The notes: a model not told the origin generated them from the sequence alone. A stretch of 53,317 nt of DNA from an uncultured Succinivibrionaceae bacterium (GCA_944389835.1 CALXNU010000007.1:1-53317); one strand, 5' to 3'. Shown: positions 35,985-45,310, counted from the stretch's first letter. A program made the numbers and translations.

Positions 35985-37412
35985 ATGTTTGATAATTTAA
36001 CGCAAAGATTAAACCGTACTTTAAAAAATTTAAGCGGCAAGGGCCGCATTACTGAAGAAAATATCAAAGACACTCTAAGAGAGGTAAGGACTGCTCTCTT
36101 AGAGGCTGACGTTGCTTTACCGGTGGTAAGAAGCTTCGTCAACAAGGTTAAAGAGGCCGCTTTAGGTAAAGAAGTATCGCTATCTTTAACTCCAGGTCAA
36201 GAATTCATTCAGATTGTCTATCAAGAATTAGTCAACACCATGGGAGGTGAGGTAAGTGAGATTAATCTTGCCACACAACCTCCTGCGGTCATTTTGCTTG
36301 CAGGTCTACAAGGTGCAGGTAAAACCACTTCTGCGGCTAAACTTGCTCTCTACTTAAAAGAGCGTCAGAAAAAGAAAGTTTTAATGGTCTCGGTTGACAC
36401 TTATCGTCCGGCGGCTATTGAACAATTGCGCACTTTAGGTGAGCAAGTTGGTGTTGATACTTTCCCCTCCGATCCTACAAGTACTCCACAAGAGATTGCA
36501 ACTTTAGCCTTAGAGGAGGCTAAAAAACGCTATTACGATGTCTTAATCGTCGATACTGCAGGCCGTCTTGCCGTCGATGAGGCTATGATGCAAGAGGTGC
36601 GGGAGTTAAGTGAGATCGTAAAGCCAATTGAGACTATGTTCGTAGTTGATGCTATGACAGGTCAAGATGCGGCAAATACTGCTAAAGCCTTTGGCGATGC
36701 ATTAAATTTAACTGCGGTTATCTTAACTAAGGCCGACGGTGACGCCCGTGGTGGTGCGGCACTTTCAGTGCGTGAGGTTACAGGTTGCCCAATTAAATTT
36801 ATCGGTATGGGTGAGAAGATTGAGGCTTTAGAGCCCTTCTTCCCAGATCGTATTGCCTCCCGTATCTTAGATATGGGTGATCTCCTCTCCTTAATTGAGC
36901 AAATTCAAAGAGGCACTGATGTTGAGAAATCGCAAAAGATGGCCGAAAAGCTCAAAAAAGGTCAGGGGATTACGCTTGAGGATTTTGCAGAACAATTGCG
37001 CGAGATGAAAAAGTTGGGCGGTATGTCCTCACTTTTAGATAAACTCCCCGGTATGAGCGGTATGGGCGATATGCTAAAAGATAAGGTTAATGATAAAAAA
37101 TTAGCCCATCTTGAGGCCATTATTTGCTCAATGACCCCCAAAGAGCGTCGCAAACCTGAAATTATTAAAGGCTCGCGTAAAAGACGTATTGCCCAAGGTG
37201 CTGGTGTGTCCATTCAAGAGGTCAATCAGCTTTTAAAGCAATTTGATCAAATGCAATTTATGATGAAAAAAGCAGGTCGCGGTGGCATGAAGAAAATGAT
37301 GGGTGCGATGCGCGGCATGATGGGTTCTATGGGTGGCATGGGAGGCCTAGGTGGCATGGGTGGTGCCATGGGCAATCTCATGAATAATAGTTTTGGCGGT
37401 AAACGCCGCTAA
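35985..37412 (+). CDS. ffh: Signal recognition particle protein Ffh
   Basis: Ffh binds signal sequences of membrane proteins with 4.5S RNA and docks on FtsY. The 475-residue protein has the N domain (MFDNLTQRLNRTLKNLSGKGRITEENI), the GTPase G domain with GLQGAGKTTSAAKLA, DTYRPAAIEQL, DTAGRLAVDE and TKADGDARGGAAL, and the Met-rich M domain with the long GMGGxGGMGG tail. The start is ATG 35985. It lies upstream of rpsP, as in E. coli. Confidence 0.97.
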   Translation: MFDNLTQRLNRTLKNLSGKGRITEENIKDTLREVRTALLEADVALPVVRSFVNKVKEAALGKEVSLSLTPGQEFIQIVYQELVNTMGGEVSEINLATQPPAVILLAGLQGAGKTTSAAKLALYLKERQKKKVLMVSVDTYRPAAIEQLRTLGEQVGVDTFPSDPTSTPQEIATLALEEAKKRYYDVLIVDTAGRLAVDEAMMQEVRELSEIVKPIETMFVVDAMTGQDAANTAKAFGDALNLTAVILTKADGDARGGAALSVREVTGCPIKFIGMGEKIEALEPFFPDRIASRILDMGDLLSLIEQIQRGTDVEKSQKMAEKLKKGQGITLEDFAEQLREMKKLGGMSSLLDKLPGMSGMGDMLKDKVNDKKLAHLEAIICSMTPKERRKPEIIKGSRKRRIAQGAGVSIQEVNQLLKQFDQMQFMMKKAGRGGMKKMMGAMRGMMGSMGGMGGLGGMGGAMGNLMNNSFGGKRR

Positions 37413-37480
37413 ATTTCCTGTTGGCTATTTTAGATTTTAGGCCTTTGCAAATTGAATTTTGTGAAGGCTTAGATTTTGTC

Positions 37481-37508
37481 TTGCAAGTTTAAGAAAAATG
37501 TGTAAAAT
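37481..37508 (+). promoter_or_regulatory. Probable sigma-70 promoter of rpsP-rimM-trmD-rplS
   Basis: TTGCAA (37481-37486) and TAAAAT (37503-37508) lie 16 bases apart, 67 bases before rpsP. The leader between them and the gene is moderately structured. Confidence 0.55.
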
Positions 37509-37574
37509 AGCACGACTGTTATTATCCATGCAGTAGCCGTGAGGCTCTGCCGTTAAATAAAGGTACTTAGCGAA

Positions 37575-37940
37575 ATGGTAGTCATTCGTTTACGTCGTTT
37601 AGGCGCTAAGAAGCGTCCTTTCTATCACATTGTTGCAGCTGATTCACGCTTTGCTGCCACTGGCCGTTTCATTGAGAAGTTAGGCTTCTTCAATCCTATC
37701 GCTCGTGGTCAGGAAGTTCGTTTACGTATGGATCTTGATCGTGTTAACTACTGGATCTCCCAGGGTGCACAACCATCAGATCGCGTTAACCTTCTTATTA
37801 AAGAAAATGAGATGGGTGCTGAGGCTGTTGCCGCAATGCGCGCTCAAAAGCGTGACGCTCGTTTAAAGGCTAAGGCTGAGGCCGCCGCTGCAAAGAAGGC
37901 TGCTGAGGCTGCTGAGGCTGAAGCTTCAGCTCAGGCTTAA
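37575..37940 (+). CDS. rpsP: Small ribosomal subunit protein bS16, with Ala/Lys-rich tail
   Basis: S16 helps assemble the 5' domain of 16S rRNA. The first 85 residues are the standard protein ([46 protein letters not shown]). A further 35 or so residues form an Ala/Lys/Glu-rich tail likely to be a helix, giving 121 residues against 82 in E. coli. It is the first gene of the rpsP-rimM-trmD-rplS operon. Confidence 0.96.
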   Translation: MVVIRLRRLGAKKRPFYHIVAADSRFAATGRFIEKLGFFNPIARGQEVRLRMDLDRVNYWISQGAQPSDRVNLLIKENEMGAEAVAAMRAQKRDARLKAKAEAAAAKKAAEAAEAEASAQA

Positions 37941-37952
37941 TAAAATCTGCTA

Positions 37953-38483
37953 ATGGCAGATGATTTACCACGCTCCATGGGCCGTCTTGGTGCGACCTTT
38001 GGAATAAAGGGCTATTTAAAAGTTCAGTCCTATACCGAGCAACCTGAAAACCTTTTTGACTACTCGCCATGGTTCATTCGTCGGCGTGGGGAAGATTGGC
38101 GTGAGGTTCAGGTCGAGACTTGGAAGCCACATGCAGACGGTTATATCGTCAAATTGCATGGGGTTGATGTCAGAGAAGAGGCAGCTCTTCTTACTGGCAG
38201 TGAAATAGGGATCAAGCGCTCAAGCTTGCCCCCTGCATCAGAAGATGAAGTTTATTTGTGCGATCTTGAAGGATGCACAGTAATCGGTCTTAATGATGTC
38301 GTACTCGGCGTTGTGTCGAGAGTTGTGGATCAAGGAGCCGCTCCTTTAATGGAAGTGTCTCCCTCTGACTACACCAAAGGTAAAGGTCCTAAAAGACTAA
38401 TACCTTTTGTGAAAGGCCCAATTGTGACTGCTCTTGATCTCGGAGCGCGCAAGATTTGGGTTGAGTGGGGCGAAGATTACTAG
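37953..38483 (+). CDS. rimM: Ribosome maturation factor RimM
   Basis: RimM is needed for late assembly of the 30S head near S19. The 176-residue protein has the N-terminal beta-barrel ([29 protein letters not shown]) and the C-terminal PRC-type barrel ([40 protein letters not shown]). It starts 12 bp after rpsP and ends two bases before trmD. Confidence 0.95.
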   Translation: MADDLPRSMGRLGATFGIKGYLKVQSYTEQPENLFDYSPWFIRRRGEDWREVQVETWKPHADGYIVKLHGVDVREEAALLTGSEIGIKRSSLPPASEDEVYLCDLEGCTVIGLNDVVLGVVSRVVDQGAAPLMEVSPSDYTKGKGPKRLIPFVKGPIVTALDLGARKIWVEWGEDY

Positions 38484-38485
38484 AC

Positions 38486-39238
38486 ATGTGGTTTGGTGTA
38501 ATTTCGCTCTTCCCAGAGATGTTCGATGCTGTGACTAAGTCAGGCGTGACAAGGCGTGCAGTGGTGAACGGCTTAATTGAAGTTCACACTTATAATCCAC
38601 GCGATTTCACGCATGATAAGTTCAGAACCGTGGACGATAAGCCTTATGGCGGAGGTCCGGGGATGCTGATGAAAGTCCAGCCCCTTAGCGATGCGATAGC
38701 GCTCGCAAGGTCTGAGGCTCCTTTGGGAACTAAAGTTGTTTGCATGTCCCCTCAGGGTATGCGCCTGACTCACTCGTTAGTCACTGAATTCCATAATTGG
38801 GGCTCTATAATTCTTGTATCGGGAAGATACGAGGGTATTGATGAGCGTGTCCTTCAGAAAGAAGTCGATCTGGAGGTTTCAATCGGTGATTACGTGCTCT
38901 CAGGCGGTGAATTGCCTGCCATGTGTGTCATCGATGCAGTATCAAGAATGGTGCCAGGAGTTCTTGGCGACATTCGTAATGCTACAGAGGATACTTTCGC
39001 AAAAGGTCTTCTACACTTTCCTCAGTATACGCGTCCTGAGGAGATCTACGGAATGAAAGTTCCTGAGATCTTAATGAGTGGAGATCACGAAAAGATCCGC
39101 AGATGGAGACTTAAAGAAGCTTTAGGGCGTACTTATGAACGGAGGCCCGATCTTCTTAAGTCACGGGAAATGACTGATGAAGAACATAAACTCTTAAAAG
39201 AGTATCTTCAAAGTCGTGACCTTAAAGAAACGGTTTAA
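38486..39238 (+). CDS. trmD: tRNA (guanine-37-N1)-methyltransferase
   Basis: TrmD methylates G37 next to the anticodon, preventing frameshifts. The 250-residue SPOUT-class knot enzyme shows [64 protein letters not shown] [15 protein letters not shown], and [12 protein letters not shown] start it at ATG 38486, just after the rimM stop; the open frame upstream is rimM sequence in another frame. Confidence 0.97.
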   Translation: MWFGVISLFPEMFDAVTKSGVTRRAVVNGLIEVHTYNPRDFTHDKFRTVDDKPYGGGPGMLMKVQPLSDAIALARSEAPLGTKVVCMSPQGMRLTHSLVTEFHNWGSIILVSGRYEGIDERVLQKEVDLEVSIGDYVLSGGELPAMCVIDAVSRMVPGVLGDIRNATEDTFAKGLLHFPQYTRPEEIYGMKVPEILMSGDHEKIRRWRLKEALGRTYERRPDLLKSREMTDEEHKLLKEYLQSRDLKETV

Positions 39239-39262
39239 TTAACTTATAGGTAGGTATTTACT

Positions 39263-39613
39263 ATGGCCAGCCATCCGATTATTGACCAGCTCGAAAAAGA
39301 GCAACTTCGTACCGATATCCCGGTCTTCAATCCGGGTGACACCGTCCGTGTCGAGGTTCGCGTTGTTGAAGGCGACAAGAGTCGTCTTCAGGCTTTCGAG
39401 GGTAACGTTATTGCAAAGCGTAACCGCGGCTTAAATTCTTCCTTTACTGTACGTAAGATGTCCTCTGGTGAAGGTGTTGAGCGTGTCTTCCAGACCCACT
39501 CTCCATTAATCTCCTCCATCAAGGTAACCCGTCGTGGTGATGTACGTCGTGCTAAGCTCTACTACTTAAGAAGCCGCACTGGTAAGGCTGCTCGTATTCG
39601 CGAGAAGATCTAA
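39263..39613 (+). CDS. rplS: Large ribosomal subunit protein bL19
   Basis: L19 sits at the 30S-50S interface. The 116-residue protein has the usual length and the conserved [53 protein letters not shown] and [16 protein letters not shown]. It is the last gene of the rpsP operon and is followed by a terminator. Confidence 0.98.
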   Translation: MASHPIIDQLEKEQLRTDIPVFNPGDTVRVEVRVVEGDKSRLQAFEGNVIAKRNRGLNSSFTVRKMSSGEGVERVFQTHSPLISSIKVTRRGDVRRAKLYYLRSRTGKAARIREKI

Positions 39614-39643
39614 GCTTAAGTTAAGTTTAGATTTAGCCCACAG

Positions 39644-39661
39644 CGCCTCCTTTTGGAGGCG
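39644..39661 (+). terminator. Terminator of the rpsP operon
   Basis: CGCCTCC, TTTT loop, GGAGGCG, followed by TTGTCATTT. The stem is strong, the U-tract imperfect. Confidence 0.7.
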
Positions 39662-39685
39662 TTGTCATTTCCGCCTCTAAAAATT

Positions 39686-39706
39686 AAAAAAGCGCTTAAA
39701 AGCGCC
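39686..39706 (-). terminator. Terminator of the vWA gene
   Basis: On the minus strand, GCGCTT and AAGCGC form a stem with a two-base loop, followed by TTTTTTAATTTTT, about 20 bases after the vWA stop. Confidence 0.7.
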
Positions 39707-39725
39707 TTCTTAATTAAACCTTAGC

Positions 39726-40370
39726 TTAAGTGCGTTTTTTAAAGTCTTCTTCAATACGTTTTTTCCAGCTTTTATCAATTGGTGTATTGAAACGACAAGC
39801 AAAAATGGCATCGCTTAAGACCTCATAATTAAGTTTTGTGCCAACACTATCGCAAAAGTAATTGGCAGCTTTATCCTCATCAATGCCAAATTGCCGCGCT
39901 GTCTCAATAGCATCAATGTTGGCCCCCAAAAACAAAAACTCCCAATGGTATTTTTCCTTTTGCCTTTCAATCATCTGCTTTACTTGTTTGAGATCATAGG
40001 TGCGACTTGCATTCTCCATGCCATCGGTGGTGATCACAAATAAAGTATGCTCTGGCACATCTTCATCTCTTGCATATTTGTGAATATTCCCAATATGGTG
40101 GATGGCACCTCCTAGGGCATCAAGTAGGGCAGTGCAACCTCCTACGCTATAATCTTCAGAGGTTAAAGGACGAATTTTGCGAAGATCTACTCTGTCGTGG
40201 ATCACCTCGCTTGTATCAGCAAAAAGCACTGTGGAAAGCAAAGCCTCACCTTCGGCCTTCTTTTGCTTTTCTAACATGGAATTAAAGCCGCCAATGGTGT
40301 CTTTTTCAAGGCCGTGCATGGAGCCGCTTTTATCTAAGATAAATACAATCTCAGTTAAATTCTTTTTCAT
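39726..40370 (-). CDS. Stand-alone von Willebrand factor A domain protein
   Basis: A 214-residue cytosolic protein made almost entirely of one vWA domain. A complete metal-ion-dependent adhesion site is visible: DKSGS (residues 13-17), Thr in SVGGCTALLDAL and Asp in ITTDGMENAS. Such proteins bind partners through the metal; the partner is not known here. No signal peptide or membrane segment is seen. It is divergent from a macro-domain gene 288 bp away, with palindromes in the shared spacer. Similar small vWA proteins are common in Firmicutes, so transfer is possible. Function is not assigned. Confidence 0.85.
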   Translation of the reverse strand: MKKNLTEIVFILDKSGSMHGLEKDTIGGFNSMLEKQKKAEGEALLSTVLFADTSEVIHDRVDLRKIRPLTSEDYSVGGCTALLDALGGAIHHIGNIHKYARDEDVPEHTLFVITTDGMENASRTYDLKQVKQMIERQKEKYHWEFLFLGANIDAIETARQFGIDEDKAANYFCDSVGTKLNYEVLSDAIFACRFNTPIDKSWKKRIEEDFKKRT

Positions 40371-40400
40371 AAACTAATCCTCACCATAAACTTAAACTTT

Positions 40401-40613
40401 AGGTTTTAACCTTAAGATGCAGTATAGGAGAGGGAGTTTTAATATAGGTCGCATCTTAGGCGACTTTTAAAAGATCTTGGAAAAAGCATTGAGGATCTTT
40501 ACTATCTATTGTTATACAAAATAATTTTAAGCTTAGGGCATAAGTATTTTGCAAATTTTAAAGATTGGCTAAGTCTTAAAAAAAGCCTAAGATAAAACCA
40601 CTGACCTTAAGGT
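40401..40613. promoter_or_regulatory. Shared spacer of the vWA/macro pair with related palindromes
   Basis: AGGTT-TT-AACCT (40401-40412) lies 31 bp before the vWA start. ACCTTAAGGT (40604-40613) lies 46 bp before the macro start. Both are built from the half-site AACCT/AGGT, suggesting one dimeric regulator for both genes. The macro protein itself has a possible DNA-binding-like C-terminal part, so it is a candidate regulator. Statistical support was not computed. Confidence 0.35.
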
Positions 40614-40658
40614 TAGATAATAAGAATTTAAGATGCTCTTTAGTAGGTGGAGGCTTAC

Positions 40659-41675
40659 ATGCCACTTCAGATTGTACGCAACGATATTACTAAGATGCAG
40701 GTTGATGCTATAGTCAATGCTGCTAATTGCTCTCTTTTAGGCGGCGGTGGGGTCGATGGTTGCATTCACCGCGCAGCAGGTCCTCAATTGCTTGCAGAAT
40801 GCAAGACCTTAGGCGGTTGTGAGACTGGAAGTGCCAAAATTACTAAAGGCTATAACTTACCTTGCAAGTATGTAATTCATACCCCAGGGCCGATTTGGCG
40901 CGGAGGTAAGAGTGGTGAAGAGCAAAAACTTATTTCTTGTTATCAAAGCTCTTTAGCTCTTGCCAAAGAACATAATTGTAAGACTGTGGCTTTTCCGCTT
41001 ATCTCCTCTGGCATTTATGGCTATCCTAAAGCTGAGGCTCTAAGGGTTGCCGTTAATACGATAAGTAGTTTTCTTTTAGAAAACGACATGACAGTCTATA
41101 TCGTAATCTTCGATCTTAAGGCCTATAGGATAAGTGAGAAGCTCTTTTTTGATATTGCCTCCTACATTGACGATAACTATGTTAAATCCCATACAGATGA
41201 TTCAGATGATATTTTAATGAGGAGAATGTCCCCGCAAGAGTTTTCCCAAGCTTTACCTTGCTATGCATTCTTTTGCGATACCTTCTCATCTGCTATGGGC
41301 TCAAAAAAGTCGCTTGATGAGGCACTCTCAAAGCTTGATGAGACCTTCTCGCAAATGCTTTTAAGAAAGATCTCCGAAAAGGGGCTAAGTGAGGTACAGT
41401 GCTATAAAAAGGCCAACGTAGATCGCAAACTCTTCTCTAAGATCCGCTCCAACAAAGACTATAAGCCTTCAAAAGCCACGGCACTGGCCTTTGCTATTGC
41501 ACTTGAGTTGTCTTTAGAGGAGACAAAGGATCTTCTTTTAAAGGCAGGCTTTGCACTCTCACACTCAAATAAGTTTGACATCATCATTGAGTATTTTATA
41601 GAGCACGGCAATTACAATATCTTTGAAATTAATGAGGCTTTATTTGCCTTTGAGCAAAATTTGCTTGGGGCCTAA
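40659..41675 (+). CDS. Macro-domain protein with C-terminal helical (HTH-like) domain
   Basis: The N-terminal half (about residues 1-165) is a macro domain of the ADP-ribose deacetylase type: VDAIVNAANCSLLGGGGVDGCIHRAAGP, GSAKITKGYNLP, VIHTPGP and FPLISSGIYGYP are the ligand-binding blocks, so binding or hydrolysis of ADP-ribose derivatives is likely. The C-terminal half (about 225-338) is helical. KISEKGLSEVQCYKKANVDRKLFSKIRSNKDYKPSKATALAFAIAL resembles a helix-turn-helix of the XRE type, followed by SLEETKDLLLKAGF. This fusion recurs in Firmicutes, to my knowledge, without an assigned role. The start is ATG 40659 behind GGTGGAGG. Confidence 0.85.
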   Translation: MPLQIVRNDITKMQVDAIVNAANCSLLGGGGVDGCIHRAAGPQLLAECKTLGGCETGSAKITKGYNLPCKYVIHTPGPIWRGGKSGEEQKLISCYQSSLALAKEHNCKTVAFPLISSGIYGYPKAEALRVAVNTISSFLLENDMTVYIVIFDLKAYRISEKLFFDIASYIDDNYVKSHTDDSDDILMRRMSPQEFSQALPCYAFFCDTFSSAMGSKKSLDEALSKLDETFSQMLLRKISEKGLSEVQCYKKANVDRKLFSKIRSNKDYKPSKATALAFAIALELSLEETKDLLLKAGFALSHSNKFDIIIEYFIEHGNYNIFEINEALFAFEQNLLGA

Positions 41676-41939
41676 GAAGATAAGGTTAAGTTTGGGTTTA
41701 AAACTTAGGGCTCTTTTTAGATTACCTAAAAAGGGCTTTAAATTTTAAGCTTTCTAAAGCTACTAAAACACAGGCTTATAACTTGAAAAATAAGGATGAT
41801 TTGAGGTTAATTATTTGTTTTGCAGGTAAAAATTTTCTTAAAATTTAAAAATGCCAAGAGACACTTCAAGTGTGCCTTAAAATTTGAAGCTTTTGGGAAT
41901 TTTTTTAGCCAGTGGTAGCAAATTGGCTAGGAGAAGAAT

Positions 41940-42016
<77 letters not shown>

Positions 42017-42029
42017 ATTGAATGAGCAC

Positions 42030-42058
42030 ATTATAGGGGGAAGTTTGAACCGTGTCAA
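42030..42058 (-). promoter_or_regulatory. Consensus sigma-70 promoter of tRNA-fMet
   Basis: On the minus strand TTGACA (42058-42053) and TATAAT (42035-42030) are both perfect and 17 bases apart. The tRNA begins 13 bases later. Confidence 0.9.
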
Positions 42059-42100
42059 GAATTTTTCAAAAAATTTTAAAATCGGCATAAAATTTGATGG

Positions 42101-42129
42101 GCCCAAGCCTAAATCTTGCAAGCTTGGGC
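42101..42129 (-). terminator. Hairpin behind the Maf gene
   Basis: GCCCAAGC and GCTTGGGC form a perfect 8-bp stem with a 13-base loop, ten bases after the Maf stop on the minus strand. The following CCATCAAATTTT is a poor U-tract, so termination is likely but not certain. It separates the Maf gene from the tRNA promoter. Confidence 0.55.
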
Positions 42130-42138
42130 TTACGATAA

Positions 42139-44409
42139 CTACTTATCGCCGTAGTTTTTAACAAAAGGTTGGTATTTAAGGTTAGCTATCACTTCAGGAT
42201 CTACTACATGGTAAATAACTGGCATATCAGGGGCAGGATGTCCCTCATGATCAAAACCAATTTTGCCATGGCATAAGGCTTGATGAGGTCCTAAGACATA
42301 GTTTGGTAAGAACTCATAAAGCTTTTTAGTATCCTCTAAGTACATAACGTAAAGATCTAAGATCTCATTGGCAAGTTTAAAGCCTTGCTCTGGATCATCT
42401 CTGTGGAAGAGACAATAGTTGGCAAGAATAAACATAGACTGCGTGGTACCATCGAGCATGAAAGCAATATTTCTATCTCGGCTCTTTGATAAAGCAGTTA
42501 AGATCTCAGAGACTCCTTCTAGCATTTGCACATAGGCAATACGATCGGTAGGCCTGTTTTTAATAAACTTTAAGATAACATCTACGGCTTCTTGATATTC
42601 CTTTTTAGCCAGCATTTCCTCAAGCTTTTCTGCGGTAATATCAATCGTAAAGGTCTTTTCTTGATCCATAAAATCTAAGACCTTTTTCTTATCTAAAGCC
42701 TCTTTAGTATCAAAAATTTCCTCAAGCTCACTTGAGTGCAGAGGTTTTGCACCTTCAACGAAGGCACCATCGGAGCAGTTGATATAGGTTCTTGTAGGAT
42801 CTTTTTCGACAAAGTCTTTGATGATAACTTCCATGTGGCGAATTGCCATCTTAAAGAAGCCATAGGCGAGGATCTTTCCACCAAAGTTGCCTGGAACTAA
42901 ATTCTTTTCACCCCAATATTCTAAAACCTTCTTGCCATCGTAGACATCTTTATCTTCATAGACAGTCGAGAAGCTTGAGTGCAAGACCATTCTATCTTCA
43001 ACCTTGTTACCATTATCAAGGCCAAACATATAAATTTGTTTAAAGCCAAGATAGGCTGTGGCGGCAATACCACAGTTACCTACAAGTGGATTCATAAGGT
43101 TGATAATTGCCCATTTGCGAGCCTGAGCAGGATCGGCTTTGGCCATAATCCAATAAAAAGGCTCATCGGGCTTGGCAAAGATACAGGTGTGCTTGAAAAG
43201 CTCGGTGGTGGTGGGGTGCATCACATCGCCTGTAAGGAGCACTACATTATCAAGATAGTGAGGATCAGGAATTGCCTTTAAGGATTCTGCAACTTGGGGA
43301 ATTCTCTCGGTGGCTGCATAAAAGTCAACTTGAACACCTGCTCTAAATAAAGATTCAAGGGCTGTACCACAGGCCACAATTAAAGCTTTATCTTGGTTTT
43401 TGCGAATAAAATTGATGTCTTTATCTAAGGATGGTCCATTGCCCACCACGAAAACTGGCATGTTGGCAATGTCATCTGGAAAATCTTTGCCACGCAGGCA
43501 CAGACCTTTTTTCTTTAATATGGTATCGCAAGCATGGGAGATGGCAAATAAGTGATCATCAAAGAAGCCTAGCGCATTGTAAATGCGGTTGTAATCTTTG
43601 GCGATGATCTTGGCTAAACGATTGATAGTGTCGTTGCGATAGTGAATGTAATTGAAGAAAAAGCCTGATAAGAATCTGCCATGACGGTCAAAGAAAGTTG
43701 CTAGATCATAATAAAGCTGATCTTCATTTTGGCCTAACATGAGATAGATGGCATAGTTGTGCTCATGCAAAAACTCAAGTAAAGGAGCCCAATCAAAGCA
43801 GTGTAGGGAGGCAAAGAAAAGATCTAAATTTGGTTCAATGATGATCAAATTGGCAATTTCGATACGCTCATAGAGCATACCTACTGCATAACCTAAACCT
43901 AAACCTAACATGATGCAGGTGGGAACAGAACTGCCAAGCTTGGGGCATTCTACATTTTCCTTATAATTTTTAAGGATGTTTACGGCCTCATTCATATAGC
44001 GGTGGTGAATTTGTCCACACCAATCAGGCTCGTTATTGTATTTTACTTGTGAAAAATACTCACCATCTAAAAGAAGCTCGACTTGCTTTTGGCAAAGATA
44101 TAGAGGATCTAAGTGTTTGTAGAGAATTTCATTACTATCAACAAAAAGAAGGTTTGGCACACCATTTGGGCCACAGAAAAACTCAATGGTTTTTTGCGGG
44201 CGATAGTGTTTAAAATTTTCTGCCACATCTGGCATGTATTTTTCAAAAGCTTCAATATTGCGCTCAAACCTGGCGATTAATTCATCGCCCATAGTCTGTT
44301 GCAATTGCACGAGCTTTTTTAAATCCTCAACATCATTTTCAGTTAAGGCATTACAGTATTCGCTTAGGGAATTTAGATCTGTTGGATCAAATTTATTCTC
44401 TTTGCTCAT
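42139..44409 (-). CDS. Maf family flagellin glycosyltransferase
   Basis: Maf proteins transfer nonulosonic acids such as pseudaminic or legionaminic acid onto flagellin in the cytoplasm. The 756-residue protein has an N-terminal region with LGLGLGYAVGMLYE and IIIEPNLDLFFAS, then the MAF_flag10/DUF115 core with FVVGNGPSLDKDINFI, ACGTALESLFRAGVQVDFYAATER and LMNPLVGNCGIAATAYLGFKQIYMFGLDNG, and a C-terminal helical part. It follows fliS and fliT in the same direction, the place where such genes commonly lie. The sugar is not known; no nonulosonic acid pathway gene is in the window. Confidence 0.88.
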   Translation of the reverse strand: MSKENKFDPTDLNSLSEYCNALTENDVEDLKKLVQLQQTMGDELIARFERNIEAFEKYMPDVAENFKHYRPQKTIEFFCGPNGVPNLLFVDSNEILYKHLDPLYLCQKQVELLLDGEYFSQVKYNNEPDWCGQIHHRYMNEAVNILKNYKENVECPKLGSSVPTCIMLGLGLGYAVGMLYERIEIANLIIIEPNLDLFFASLHCFDWAPLLEFLHEHNYAIYLMLGQNEDQLYYDLATFFDRHGRFLSGFFFNYIHYRNDTINRLAKIIAKDYNRIYNALGFFDDHLFAISHACDTILKKKGLCLRGKDFPDDIANMPVFVVGNGPSLDKDINFIRKNQDKALIVACGTALESLFRAGVQVDFYAATERIPQVAESLKAIPDPHYLDNVVLLTGDVMHPTTTELFKHTCIFAKPDEPFYWIMAKADPAQARKWAIINLMNPLVGNCGIAATAYLGFKQIYMFGLDNGNKVEDRMVLHSSFSTVYEDKDVYDGKKVLEYWGEKNLVPGNFGGKILAYGFFKMAIRHMEVIIKDFVEKDPTRTYINCSDGAFVEGAKPLHSSELEEIFDTKEALDKKKVLDFMDQEKTFTIDITAEKLEEMLAKKEYQEAVDVILKFIKNRPTDRIAYVQMLEGVSEILTALSKSRDRNIAFMLDGTTQSMFILANYCLFHRDDPEQGFKLANEILDLYVMYLEDTKKLYEFLPNYVLGPHQALCHGKIGFDHEGHPAPDMPVIYHVVDPEVIANLKYQPFVKNYGDK

Positions 44410-44442
44410 TTGTTTATTTCTCTCCTGCGCTCTTTTTAATTT

Positions 44443-44769
44443 TTATCGATTGCGCCTTACGGTGCGATATTCTTTAAGACCTTTTGAGCCTTTAGATACT
44501 TTTATAAGTTCTTCGCGCAGATCGGATCTGAGATCTCCTAAAAATCCCATGCTCTCTTTAAGATGAGGGACAAGCTCAGACATAAAATTATAAATTTTAG
44601 CCTTTTGCTCTTCATCGCTTACGCTTTGATAGAGTTGGCATAATTGTTTTATTTTAGGTTCAAGATCTGTAGCAAGTTTGGAGGCTTTTTCATAATCCTG
44701 CTCATTTACCGCATCAGTAATGCTATTTATGTGAGTTGAGATTTCATCAATAAGATCCAAACTTTGCAT
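44443..44769 (-). CDS. FliT-like flagellar chaperone (hypothetical)
   Basis: A 108-residue protein predicted to be almost all helix, rich in Glu, Lys and Leu, with a basic C-terminus (EYRTVRRNR). Size, composition and position directly behind fliS fit FliT, the export chaperone for the filament cap FliD. Sequence motifs for FliT are weak, so this rests mainly on context. An unrelated small helical protein remains possible. It lies 20 bp after fliS and 33 bp before the Maf gene. Confidence 0.55.
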   Translation of the reverse strand: MQSLDLIDEISTHINSITDAVNEQDYEKASKLATDLEPKIKQLCQLYQSVSDEEQKAKIYNFMSELVPHLKESMGFLGDLRSDLREELIKVSKGSKGLKEYRTVRRNR

Positions 44770-44789
44770 AATAAATCCTAAATAAAAAA

Positions 44790-45266
44790 TTAAGCAACCA
44801 CACGGGTTATAGAACCATGATTTTCAAATTCATGGGCATAACTGTCGTTGCGCGCTCTGATACGATTGGCCTCTTGCTGGGCGCTTACTGGAATTTTATC
44901 CCAGGCTTCTTTAATTGGTAAGAAGACCTTAATAGCATTATCAATAGCGCGGCAATTTAGGTTTACAGAAGCATCTGCAACCTTGTCAAGCATATAAGAA
45001 TAAAGATCAAAGAGGTTTTGGGCAAGATGAGCATTGACTGAGAAATCAAGGGTGCTCTTTAGATTTTCTAAAATTGCTGTTGCAGAACCTAAAAGTTTGC
45101 CTTTAGACTCAAGATCGCCTCTTTCGATTGCTCCCTTAGCTTTAGCTAAGCGTTCAAACAGGCCCTGATAGAGCATCTTAGTGATGATATAAGGATCAGC
45201 TACCGACAACTCAGCACTAAGAGAGGTCTGTCTATAGACATTCAAGCTTTGTTCTGTACGATTCAT
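44790..45266 (-). CDS. fliS: Flagellar export chaperone FliS
   Basis: FliS binds the C-terminus of flagellin in the cytoplasm and prevents early polymerisation. The 158-residue helical protein has the family pattern NVYRQTSLSAELSVADPYIITKMLYQGLFERLAKAKGAIERGD (usually YxxxxxxTASPxxLIxxLYEGxxxxLxxA). The core of four helices is followed by a longer tail. The start is ATG 45266 behind AGGAGA. fliD, normally next to fliS, is not in the window. A sigma-54 type promoter and a hairpin precede it. Confidence 0.87.
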   Translation of the reverse strand: MNRTEQSLNVYRQTSLSAELSVADPYIITKMLYQGLFERLAKAKGAIERGDLESKGKLLGSATAILENLKSTLDFSVNAHLAQNLFDLYSYMLDKVADASVNLNCRAIDNAIKVFLPIKEAWDKIPVSAQQEANRIRARNDSYAHEFENHGSITRVVA

Positions 45267-45293
45267 AAAGCATCTCTCCTAAACGTGAAACCC

Positions 45294-45310
45294 CCGGCAT
45301 ATTTTGCCGG
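45294..45310 (-). other. Hairpin in the fliS leader
   Basis: CCGGCA and TGCCGG form a 6-bp stem with a five-base loop between the predicted sigma-54 start site and fliS. It could be a leader structure or a leftover terminator of an upstream gene. Confidence 0.4.

Noticed and set aside
41905..41935. AGCCA/TGGCT inverted repeat behind the tRNA as a terminator
   Set aside because: On the transcript strand it is followed by A, not U, and the stem is only five pairs.
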